From positions 434,001-498,000 of the forward strand of contig CP155565.1 of NCBI GenBank assembly GCA_039696685.1: a stretch of 64,000 nt of DNA. The letters run 5' to 3'. This DNA is from Vibrio sp. CDRSL-10 TSBA. GTDB lineage: Bacteria; Pseudomonadota; Gammaproteobacteria; Enterobacterales; Vibrionaceae. The position numbers were made by a program, and so were the translations under genes. Every line of letters begins with the position of its first letter. Position 1 is the stretch's first letter. The notes under the pieces are model-generated. The model was not told the origin of the DNA. It did no database searches and was given only the letters and a program-made list of their open reading frames with translations. Positions 47,251-56,336 of the stretch are shown here, in pieces.

Positions 47251-49731
47251 GTATCACTCAGTCAAAATCCTGGTTGTGGATTGCGCTGTTTACCCTGGCG
47301 GGTTCCGTGCTTTGTTTTCTGCTCGACAGCTATTCGTTACTGGTATTCACTCTCTGTGCAATCACGGCATTGGTTGGCGTTGGTCTCAACATCCTGATGG
47401 GGATGAGCGGCCAGATCAGTTTTGGTCATATCGCTTTTTATGCGATCGGCGCTTATGTCAGTGCGCTGTTGCTGTTGAACGGAGTTCCTTTCGGGCTGGC
47501 TGTTGTGGCTGCCGCTCTGGTGTGCGGCGCTGTGGGTGGTTTGTTGGCGATCCCGGCCATGCGGGTCAGCGGGCCTTACCTGGCAATGGTGACCATCGCG
47601 TTTTCTTTTGTCGTGCATCACGGCCTGATGGAATGGCGTGACGTGACCGGTGGTGCCAATGGGTTAATGGGGATCCCGATGCCGGAATTGGGCGAACTGG
47701 AACCGGACCGTCTGCTTGCGCTTATCGGCATGATGAGCCTCGGCGCTGCACTGATTATGTATCAACAGGTTTATTACAGTGGGTGGGGCAAAGCAATGCG
47801 TGCGGTTAAATCGAGTCCGATTGCAGCGCGTTCACTCGGATTCAATCCACTGCATACACAAACCCTGGCGTTTGCTTTATCGGCGGCGTTTGCGGGGCTT
47901 GCCGGTGCGATGATCCCGCCACTGATGATGTACATCAGCCCGAGTACATTTCCGTTTACTCAGTCGATTTTATTTGTGCTGGTGGTGATTCTGGGCGGAA
48001 CTGGCACATTATGGGGGCCGGTTTCTGGGTGCCACTGTGGTGATTTTATTGCCTGAGTTGCTGGCGCCGCTGGCGGAGTATCGTCTGTTGATTTTTGCTC
48101 TATTGCTGCTTGCCGTGTTGTGGGGCGCTCCGCGTGGTCTGATCGGTGAAATCACCACACGACTGCGTAAAATCAGCATTGAGTTACCACCAAAATCGGT
48201 CAACCGGCATCAGATTGCGACGTTTTACGATCGTGCTGATAACGGCCTTAGCGGGCTAAACGTTGCCGATATCGGTATTACTTTTGGGGGTGTAGTCGCG
48301 GCGCAAGGGGTCAGTTTTGAAGCGCCGCTTGGCAAAGTGACCAGTATCATCGGCCCTAACGGGGCGGGTAAAACTACGGTCCTGAATATGATTAGTGGTT
48401 TTTATACCCCGGATCAGGGCAGTGTCAGCCTGAATGAAGAACTTGTTGGCCTGAATGCTCATAGTATCGCCCGCTGCGGCATTTCACGCACCTATCAGAC
48501 CAGCCAGTTGTTTGATGACATGTCAGTACTGGAAAATCTGTTGGCGGCGATGCAGCAAGGCAGTATCGGCCATCCGTTTTACGCCCGGCAGCCAGGGCAG
48601 CGCGAACTGGCGCTGAATCTGCTGGCACTGGTCGGTTATCAGGGATCCATCAATACTCCCGCACAGGACTTACCCCATGTTGACCGCCGTCTGATCGAGA
48701 TAGCACGTTCGCTGGCCACCTGTCCGTGGGTTTTGTTGCTGGATGAGCCGGCGGCAGGTCTGAGCCGTGAGGATACCGATCAATTAGCCGGTTTAATCAA
48801 GACCATCGCCGGATTTGGTATCGCGGTCATTCTGGTTGAGCATGACATGAAACTGGTGATGGGCGTCAGTGACCAGATTCTGGTGCTGGATGCCGGTAAA
48901 CCGATCGCTCTGGGTCAACCACAACAGATTCAACAGGATCCGGCGGTCATTGCTGCCTATCTGGGAGCGACCAGTTATAACGCCCCGCCACGGGTTAAGC
49001 AGTGGGCTGCTGCCAAACAGTCAGTCCTTTTTACCAAACAACTGACCATAGACTACGGGGCGTCCCCTGTAGTGCATGAGGTTGATATTGAGGTCAATCC
49101 TGGCGAATGTGTCGCCATTTTAGGGGCCAATGGTGCCGGAAAAAGCAGTATTCTGCGCAGCCTGGCGGGGCTTAAGAAGCCGGCCAGCGGGACGATTGGC
49201 CTTGATGACAGCTACATCCATCACATGAATGCTGATCAGATCGCCGAACGTGGCCTGGCTTTGGTTCCCGAAGGACGCCAGCTGTTCGGTGACCTGTCAG
49301 TCAGAGACAATCTGCTGCTCGGCGCGTATTCAAGGCAGGACCATGTGGATGAGGCAAACGAAATTGAAGCGATTTTACAGCGCTTTCCGCGCCTGCGCGA
49401 TCGGATAGAGAGCCAAGCCGGGCTGTTGTCCGGAGGAGAGCAGCAAATGGTTGCGGTCGGACGGGCATTGATGGCCAAACCACGCATCCTGTTACTCGAT
49501 GAACCGTCTCTGGGTTTAGCGCCGTCGATGATCGCCGAGCTATACGATGCCTTGGCGCAGCTCAGAGACGACGGCGTGACCATACTGCTCGTCGACCAGA
49601 TGGCCAACCTAGCGTTGCAGGTTGCTGATCGGGCTTACGTACTCGAAACCGGCAAGATAGTGCAGGCCGGTACGGCACAACAATTATTATCCGATTCGGA
49701 GTTAGAAAAAGCCTATATGGGAGCAAGTTAA
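47247..49731 (+). CDS. LivM-LivG-LivF triple fusion: ABC permease and two ATPases in one protein (frameshifted)
   Basis: A predicted 827-residue fusion. Residues about 1-300 are a LivM permease (GLNILMGMSGQISFGHIAFYAIGAY; GKAMRAVKSSPIAARSLGFN). Residues about 330-575 are a LivG-like ATPase (Walker A GPNGAGKTT, Walker B VLLLDEPAAG, switch VEHDMKLVMG). Residues about 590-825 are a LivF-like ATPase (GANGAGKSS, signature LLSGGEQQMVAVGRAL, LLLDEPSLGLAP). In the LivG domain the signature loop reads DLPHVDRRLIEIARSLA rather than LSxGQ. The frame breaks at 48022-48024 inside LivM; dropping one T from GTTTC gives GPVLGATVVILLPELLAPL, which joins permease and ATPases without a stop. It overlaps the next gene by one base (TAATG). 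Confidence 0.88.
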
Positions 49732-50979
49732 TGCAAGCAGATACCGTAGTGATAAATTGTCGTTTAGAAGGGCAGTCAACGCTCAGCTGCGCGTTTATCC
49801 AAGAGGGATATTTTACCGCTTTGCAGCCGCAAAATGAGACAGATACGAGCGCCTTCGGTGCAGCACATGTGATTGATGCCAAAGGGCAACTCATGCTGCC
49901 AGGCCTGGTCGAAACTCATGTTCATCTCGATAAAGCTTGTACAGTGTCACGTTGCCGGCTGCAGCACGGCACACTGCAAGAAGCGATTGAACAGACATCA
50001 CAGCTGAAAAAAGGCTTTACCTACCAGGATGTGTACCAGCGAGGGAAACGGGTACTGGAAAAAGCCATCACCCAGGGCACCAGCTATATGCGCACCCATG
50101 TCGAGATAGACCCTGTCGTCGGCCTGACCGGGTTCGAGGCTATACAGCAGCTCAAGCAGGATTATGCCTGGGCGCTGAGCCTTGAGCTGTGTGTATTTCC
50201 TCAGGAGGGGCTGCACAATAATCCGGGAAACTTACGAGTTGCTGGTGCAAGCTCTGGAGCAGGGCGCCGATTTGCTCGGCGGTTGTCCGTATACCGACAG
50301 TGATCCTGAGCAGCAAGTCAGAACGCTGTTTAGCCTGGCCACTCAGTACGATGTCGATCTCGATTTTCATCTCGATTTCGACCTCGACAGTTCAACCATG
50401 ACACTGCCATACGTGGTGGAAATGACGCGTGAATTTGGTTACCAGGGCCGGGTAACGGTGGGCCATGTGACCAAGCTGTCAGCAGTCAAACCGGCTAAGT
50501 TACAACAACTGGCGCAGGAAATGGCACAGGCAGGCGTCCGGTTAACGGCGCTGCCGAGCACTGATTTATTTCTCAACGGACGCGAGTTTGACCATTTGGT
50601 GCCGCGCGGCGTCGCACCGCTGCTGCCGCTGAGTAAACAGGGTGTGTGCTGTTCAATTTCGACCAATAATGTTGAGAACCCGTTTACACCATACGGGGAT
50701 GCTTCTCAGGTCAGGCAGGCGAATCTGTATGCCAATGTCGCTCAACTGGCGACACCCGCGGAGCTGAGTCAGTGTTTTGAGTGGATTTCAGGTGACTCGG
50801 CAAAGCTGATGAAACTGCAACACTACGGGATCGGGATTGGTAAGGTGGCCGATGCGGTCTTCTTTAACGCGCTCAGTCAAGCGGATGTGGTCGCAACTGT
50901 ACAAGCACCCGTTATGGCGATCAAACGTGGCCGGATAACCTTTACCCGGCCGCAGGTGAGCTTACATCATCCGCTTTAA
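49731..50979 (+). CDS. Cytosine-deaminase-like amidohydrolase (frameshifted)
   Basis: A 415-residue (corrected) amidohydrolase-superfamily enzyme closest in motif style to CodA/AtzC-like deaminases. Metal motifs are LVETHVHLDKAC (about residue 61), DFHLDFDLDSS and VTVGHVTKLSAV. The position of the usual superfamily metal-binding Asp appears as STNNVENPFTPYGD, with Asn. The frame breaks at 50228-50230; dropping one A from GAAAC gives HNNPGTYELLVQALEQGADLLGGCPY. Being translationally coupled to an ABC importer, it probably hydrolyses the imported compound, perhaps a cyclic amide or an amino-heterocycle. The substrate is not identified. Confidence 0.82.
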
Positions 50980-50994
50980 ACCGGTAGAGAGAAT

Positions 50995-51036
50995 AAACAG
51001 CGGGGAATAGCATTTAATAGCATTTCTCCGCTGTTT
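50995..51036. terminator. Bidirectional terminator with a tandem duplication in the loop
   Basis: AAACAGCGG (50995-51003) and CCGCTGTTT (51028-51036) pair perfectly between the convergent hydrolase and GntR genes. The loop contains AATAGCATTT twice in direct tandem (51006-51015, 51016-51025). Confidence 0.75.
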
Positions 51037-51051
51037 CACTTTGTCGGCTGC

Positions 51052-51771
51052 TTAATCTGGCGTTACAGGCGTTTGACTGAGTGCGTCACCAAGGTCAAGT
51101 TCTTGGTCATTGCCCGGGCTCAACACCAATTCCGCTTCCAGATGATCAAGGTGCGCCAGCATAACAGCGACAGCCTGTGATTGATTGCCGGCTTTTAATG
51201 CATCAATAAGCTGCTGATGTTCATTGTGCTGACAAGCCGGAACATCGTTACGCTGATAAAGCGCTACAATCAGTGAACTGCGTACCATCAGATTATCAAA
51301 CATCTCCATCAGGACCCGATTACCGCACAGGTTAGCCAGCAGGCGGTGAAAATCGCACAAGGCACCGACAATGGCGCGGCGGTCATTGGTCTGCACCGCG
51401 GCTTGTTCAGCTTGCATGTGTGCCTCAATTTTCGGCCAGTGTTCGGCCAGTTTCTGCATTGTAATACCTTCGACAATCCCGCGTTCGATTACCCGTCTGG
51501 CGGCAAAGACTTCGCGCGCTTCTTCTGCCGTCGGCTGCGAAACCATCGCGCCGCGATTGGGTTCGATGGTGACAATATGCTGCAGCGCAAGACGCTGCAG
51601 AGCTGTCTGCACATGGTTACGGTTGGCTTGCAGCGCAGCAACAATCTGCGCTTCGACCAGACGCTGACCTGGTTTAAGCTTGTGCTGGGCTATTGCGGTC
51701 GAAAGGGCGGCCATAATGCGTTGTACTTCTTGTTGTTTATGCGTCGATGCGGTGGGGCGCGGCGTAACCAT
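51052..51771 (-). CDS. GntR-family regulator (FadR-type FCD domain)
   Basis: A 239-residue regulator. A winged helix-turn-helix covers about residues 12-80 (LSTAIAQHKLKPGQRLVEAQIVAALQANRNHVQTALQRLALQ). An all-helical FCD ligand domain follows with its metal-site residues (REVFAARRVIERGIVEG, DFHRLLANLCGNRVLMEM, EHQQLIDALKAGN). The ATG at 51771 is used; an in-frame extension upstream lacks family similarity and would run over the operator. The palindrome TTGCTAGCAC at 51797-51806, shared with the ABC-importer promoter, indicates that this protein controls both itself and the importer-hydrolase operon. Confidence 0.88.
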   Translation of the reverse strand: MVTPRPTASTHKQQEVQRIMAALSTAIAQHKLKPGQRLVEAQIVAALQANRNHVQTALQRLALQHIVTIEPNRGAMVSQPTAEEAREVFAARRVIERGIVEGITMQKLAEHWPKIEAHMQAEQAAVQTNDRRAIVGALCDFHRLLANLCGNRVLMEMFDNLMVRSSLIVALYQRNDVPACQHNEHQQLIDALKAGNQSQAVAVMLAHLDHLEAELVLSPGNDQELDLGDALSQTPVTPD

Positions 51772-51796
51772 TGCTGTGAAAACCTTATATTTCTCA

Positions 51797-51806
51797 TTGC
51801 TAGCAC
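51797..51806. promoter_or_regulatory. GntR-type operator upstream of its own gene
   Basis: TTGCTAGCAC differs by one base from the palindrome TTGCTAGCAA found before the ABC-importer operon at 45075-45084. It lies 26-35 bases upstream of the GntR start. Confidence 0.6.
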
Positions 51807-51916
51807 TCAGTTTACCCTTGATAGACGGAGTGAGACAACAAGAAAGGACAACTGACAGCGTGGCAATATGGCACCTGGTCTGGTGCATGAGGTGTTGGTC
51901 AAAGTTCGACCATAAA

Positions 51917-51941
51917 AAAGCGACCATGAGTTGGTCGCTTT
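51917..51941 (-). terminator. Terminator of the chemoreceptor gene
   Basis: AAAGCGACCA (51917-51926) and TGGTCGCTTT (51932-51941) form a perfect 10-bp stem. The adjoining A-run reads as a T-run leftward. Confidence 0.85.
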
Positions 51942-51961
51942 GAAAGTGGTACTGGTGTGAT

Positions 51962-53879
51962 TTACACCCGGTACAGCGAGAGCTGATGGTGCAGATTATC
52001 GGCCAGTTGTTTAAGCGTCTGACAGGCTTGTTGAGTTTCGCTGTTCAGGTTTAGATTCTGATCGCTGGCTTCACGGATCTGATTGATGTTCTTGCTCACA
52101 TCTTCCGCGACATAACGCTGTTGTTGCACAGCACTGGCGATTTCGGCGTTAAGCTGCGAAATGTTTGCTACTGAGGCAAGAACCGTTTTCAGGACATCAT
52201 CAGCAATCTGTGCCTGCTGGACATTATCCGCGGCGATCCGGCTGCTCAACGTCATCTGCTCTGAGGCTTCTTCACCGCTGGTCTGCAAACGCTCGACCAT
52301 CGCCCGGATCTCTTCTGTTGATTTCTGGGTTTCTGCTGGCCAGTAATCGGACTTCATCAGCGACAACGGCAAAGCCGCGCCCCTGCTCGCCGGCCCGAGC
52401 TGCTTCAATAGCAGCATTCAGCGCCAGCAGGTTAGTTTGGTCAGCGATGTCATTAATCACACCCAGCACGTTGCCAATGCTGTGGCTCGCATTAACCAGT
52501 TCTCCTACCACAGCAGTGGATTTTTGAATGGTATCGGCCTGATGCTGGATGCTATTTATGGTCTGAGTCAGAGTCTCACCGACGCGACTCACATCTTGAT
52601 TCGCCTGGTTGGCGTTGTGTTCAGCATTGGTAGTATTTTTAGCGATATCTTGCGCTGAAAGGCTCATTTCATGGGATGCTGCAGCAACTTGTTCTGTGTC
52701 CTTATTCTGCGCTTCTGAAGCCGCATAAGATTGCGTTGCGATAGCCATCAGCTGAGCGGCAGACTGATTGACAGCTTCTGCGGCACTTTTCGACTGTTTG
52801 ATTGTTGTATGGATGCGATCCAACAACTTATTGAACCCTTTAGCCATAGTCGCGAGTTCATCATTGCCACGTTGGTCGAAGCGTTGTGTGAGATCACCCT
52901 CACCATCCGCCAGGTTATGAATCGCATCGACATAAACGGCTAAAGGTTTACCGATGATACGTCGTACCAGCAGAGTAATAAAACCTATCATGACTAAACT
53001 GATCACCAATACCGTCGCGGCACCCTGGATTGAAATCTTCCAGATCATGGCTGAAATTTCAGCTTTCGGGTAAGCCGTTACGATCTGATAGTGCCATGGC
53101 GTATAGTCTGAACGCGTGATCAACCAATCATCAGGCTGGTCGAGCGCCGCTTTGATTTGGGCGTCACTGAGATTGTCAGAGTGCATACGCAACTGACCAG
53201 TACCATCGTATAAAGCCACGAATCCCTGATTCAGGATGCGCGACTGTGCAATGGAGTCAGTGACAATACTCATATTAGCCGGATATCCCACATACCAGAT
53301 GCCAAGGGTCTGGTTGTTCTCAATGATTGGCTCGTAGGCGGAAATATACGGGTGCCCGAGGATATCGACCATACCGTAATAGCTTTGACCGCTGCTGATC
53401 GCCGCCATTGCTTTACCGTTGCGTGACAGTAAAGTACCTACCGCGCGTTGATTGTCTTTTTTGACGTTGGTGGACACACGAATAAAGTCGTTACCACTAC
53501 GCGCAAACAGCGTTGCTGTCCCGCCCATAATGTCAGTAAGACTGTCGACAAGGCCATAATTGTTCGACTGTTTAGTGTCACCAAAGTAGAGCACCGGTGC
53601 ACTTTGTCCTGCGACGGCCTCTTGTCCTTGCAATTGTGCCGGACCCAACAGTTCGCTGCGCTGTTTGAGTAGCTTCATGCTGCTTTCGACTCGCTGCATC
53701 ATGATGTCATTGGTGGTATTCAGCAGGCGAGTCGTTTCCTGAATGGCTTGCTCTTTTTGTCGATTGGCCTGTTCGTTAACCTGGTTAATGCTGGTTTGGA
53801 TTTCATAACCAACCAAAACCAAAGCAATCAAGCATATTAAAACGGTAATGCTCAAAATGAATTTGCGGTTAATGCTCAT
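51962..53879 (-). CDS. Methyl-accepting chemotaxis protein (frameshifted)
   Basis: A 638-residue (corrected) chemoreceptor. TM1 is at about residues 7-27. The periplasmic Cache-type sensor region is about 28-280, with [23 protein letters not shown] and [14 protein letters not shown]2 follows at about 282-305 and then a HAMP domain ([26 protein letters not shown]). The long helical signalling domain has the tip [25 protein letters not shown]. The frame breaks at 52330-52332; one extra A in GAAAC on the gene strand hides [19 protein letters not shown] perfect FNR box lies 140 bases upstream. Its place beside the glyA2/dgc cluster raises the possibility that it senses a methylamine-type nutrient, which is inference. 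Confidence 0.92.
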
Positions 53880-54360
53880 ATAAATACCTTAAAAAGTGAG
53901 GTTTCTGGCATCCGTCGATGATTAAAAGTGTGGTAAACGGATTGGCTCAGAAAAACAGGCAGCGCTATTGTTATCGTCTGTTTGCACGGCCTCTTAGTTG
54001 TACATCATGTGGTATAAATTGATCTAAATCAAATTAACTTCAATAAATAATGATTTATGTGTCATTAGTGTTAGGATCGTTATCGAATATGCATCTTGGT
54101 TGTTATTGAGTTGCCGTCTTTCTGTTATAGCTCATGTTGAAATTTTTAGCAGGCAGTGATTGTTGTGTTGTTGAACTGGAAGAGTCATCGCTGACTGCGT
54201 TGTGTGAAAAAAATCCATAAAAAGAGAAAAAGTTTCTTATATGTCGCAAATCGACCCCGCTGAGGCGTTAGCAAACAGCATGCACTAACCGACGCTGGCT
54301 AACATCTTCTCCAGCCAAAGGAATGAATCTGAATACTCAGTTCAGCATGGAGAAATGAAG
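53880..54360. other. 481-bp divergent gap between the chemoreceptor and glyA2
   Basis: No gene is seen. It contains an FNR box (54019-54032) nearer the chemoreceptor and small inverted repeats before glyA2 (GTTAG/CTAAC at about 54268-54300). I looked for and did not find a glycine riboswitch. Confidence 0.55.
54019..54032. promoter_or_regulatory. FNR box upstream of the chemoreceptor
   Basis: TTGATCTAAATCAA is an exact TTGAT-N4-ATCAA match, centred about 146 bases before the chemoreceptor start and 335 before glyA2. Confidence 0.6.
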
Positions 54361-55626
54361 ATGTTTAGCAAGAACGACTCAATTGCCGGTTTTGATGATC
54401 CCGTGTGGGCCGCAATGCAACTGGAAGCGAAACGTCAGGAAGAGCATATCGAACTGATCGCATCCGAAAACTACACCAGTCCACGTGTAATGGAAGCGCA
54501 AGGCTCCGTGCTGACCAACAAATATGCCGAAGGCTATCCGGCCAAACGCTATTACGGTGGCTGTCAGTTTGTCGACCAAATCGAAAGTTTAGCAATCGGC
54601 GCGCGTGTAAACTGTTTTGCGCTGATTATGCGAACGTGCAGCCGCACTCGGGTTCTCAGGCAAACTCAGCCGTCTACATGGCGTTGTGTGAACCGGGTGA
54701 CACCATTTTAGGGATGAGCCTTGATCACGGTGGTCACCTCACTCACGGCGCCAAGGTGAGTTTCTCGGGTAAATTGTACAACGCAGTGCAATATGGCCTG
54801 AATCCGCAAAGCGGTGAAATCGATTATGACCAGGTTGAACGCCTCGCAAAAGAGCATAAACCGAAAATGATCGTGGCAGGGTTTTCTGCTTATTCACGCA
54901 AGGTCGACTGGTCGCGTTTTCGCGATATTGCCGACAAAGTTGATGCCTATCTTTTTGTCGATATGGCACATGTTGCAGGCCTGGTAGCGGCAGGATTGTA
55001 TCCAAACCCGGTACCATGGGCAGATGTGGTGACCACGACCACTCACAAAACGTTACGCGGTCCGCGTGGTGGCCTGATTTTGGCGCAAAGTAACCCTGAA
55101 CTGGAGAAGAAACTGAATTCTGCGGTTTTCCCTGGCGGGCAGGGTGGTCCTCTGATGCATGTGATCGCCGCTAAAGCAGTTGCATTCCAGGAAGCACTGC
55201 AACCGGAATTCAAAGCGTATCAGCAACAAGTCATCGCTAACGCCCGGGTTATGGCGGAAGTGCTGGCTGGCCGCGGGTACGACATCGTTTCTGACGGTAC
55301 CGATAATCACTTGTTCCTGCTGAGTCTGATTAAGCAGGGTCTGACCGGTAAAGCCGCGGACGCTGCTCTGGGACGTGCCAACATTACCGTCAACAAGAAT
55401 ACGGTTCCCAATGACCCACAATCACCTTTTGTGACATCAGGCCTGCGAATCGGCTCTCCGGTGATTACCACCCGTGGTTTTAAAGAAGAGCAGTGCACTC
55501 TGCTGGCCGCCTGGATAGCCGATATTCTTGATGTTCTGGATGATGAAGCGCAGTTGCAGCAGCAAATAGAACAGGTGAAATCTCAGGTTATCGCGCTCTG
55601 TGCAGAGTTTCCCGGTTTACCGTTGA
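54361..55626 (+). CDS. glyA2: Serine hydroxymethyltransferase 2 (two frameshifts)
   Basis: A PLP enzyme interconverting glycine plus methylene-THF and serine, 421 residues when corrected. Typical parts are [56 protein letters not shown], the PLP lysine in [17 protein letters not shown], and [18 protein letters not shown]. Two breaks exist. One base is missing at about 54597-54599, where ATCGGCGCG should probably read ATCGAGCGCG (LAIERACKLF). One T is extra in GTTTC at 55608-55610, without which the protein ends CAEFPVYR. The ATG at 54361 is preferred to 54355 for its distance from GGAG. It precedes gbdR and the dimethylglycine operon and is the likely one-carbon sink for that pathway. Confidence 0.92.
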
Positions 55627-55682
55627 GATGTTCAGTGAGTAAGACAAAAATGCGCCGGACGATATTGGCCTGCGGATTTTAG

Positions 55683-55734
55683 CCAAGCAACATTTTTCCA
55701 AGTTGCTTAAACCAAGCAACTTTAACCAAGCAAC
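55683..55734. repeat. CCAAGCAAC repeat cluster with hairpin
   Basis: CCAAGCAAC occurs at 55683-55691, 55712-55720 and 55726-55734. An inverted copy gives the perfect stem AAGTTGCTT (55700-55708) / AAGCAACTT (55714-55722). Confidence 0.75.
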
Positions 55735-55902
55735 AAGGTATGTGGCAGCCCGCTGAGCCTGTCATATGCCTCTCACCAGCGGAAACGCTCAGCACCCTCT
55801 CAATTTGTCCTTAACGGTGCAAGCGGTACAGATTAACGGGCTTTCTGTATTGTCGAAGCACCACTTGTGAAGTGATCCACTCACTCTTTCTTCACTCAAT
55901 TC

Positions 55903-55928
55903 GGGAACCATCTGGTTCCCTTTTTTTT
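55903..55928 (+). terminator. Strong rho-independent terminator
   Basis: GGGAACC (55903-55909) and GGTTCCC (55914-55920) form a stem with an ATCT loop, followed by eight T residues. Confidence 0.88.
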
Positions 55929-56336
55929 GCATCATTTGTATACAATATTTGCGCTAACTCACAATCACAAAAATAGCTAAAAACGACGCTTTTTTAATCT
56001 TGCGATCGCAGTACAAAGTGTTAACATCTTTTCAACAATCACCAGTTTGGTTTCCCTCTCTTAGTGCTTGTGAACCAATGCAGTGCAGGGTGCCAGCACC
56101 GTTTTAAACGTGGGTTATTTATCATCGTATAAGAAAAATAAATTTTTAAAGGCAAAGTCACAAAAATAGGCGGCATTTTTCGCATAAAACTTAGCAGTTT
56201 GCGACATGGTCGGTTGTTTAGATCATAGAAGATTTATTTTTGGGTACGGTTGTTGCTACTTTGTTACTGCTAAATAGGACAGTTAGCAAAGTGTTAAAAT
56301 CTCCACAACGATGATTAGATATAATTGGAGTGCGCA

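Larger units (their letters stand above)
55627..56336. other. 710-bp gap between glyA2 and gbdR
   Basis: No protein gene is seen. The gap has a repeat cluster (55683-55734), a strong terminator (55903-55928) some 290 bases from the glyA2 stop, and an AT-rich region from 55970 on that should hold the gbdR promoter. The interval 55735-55902 could be a 3' leader remnant or encode a small RNA; I recognise neither. Confidence 0.5.

Noticed and set aside
53880..54360. Glycine riboswitch upstream of glyA2
   Set aside because: I looked for the conserved aptamer core and found no match.
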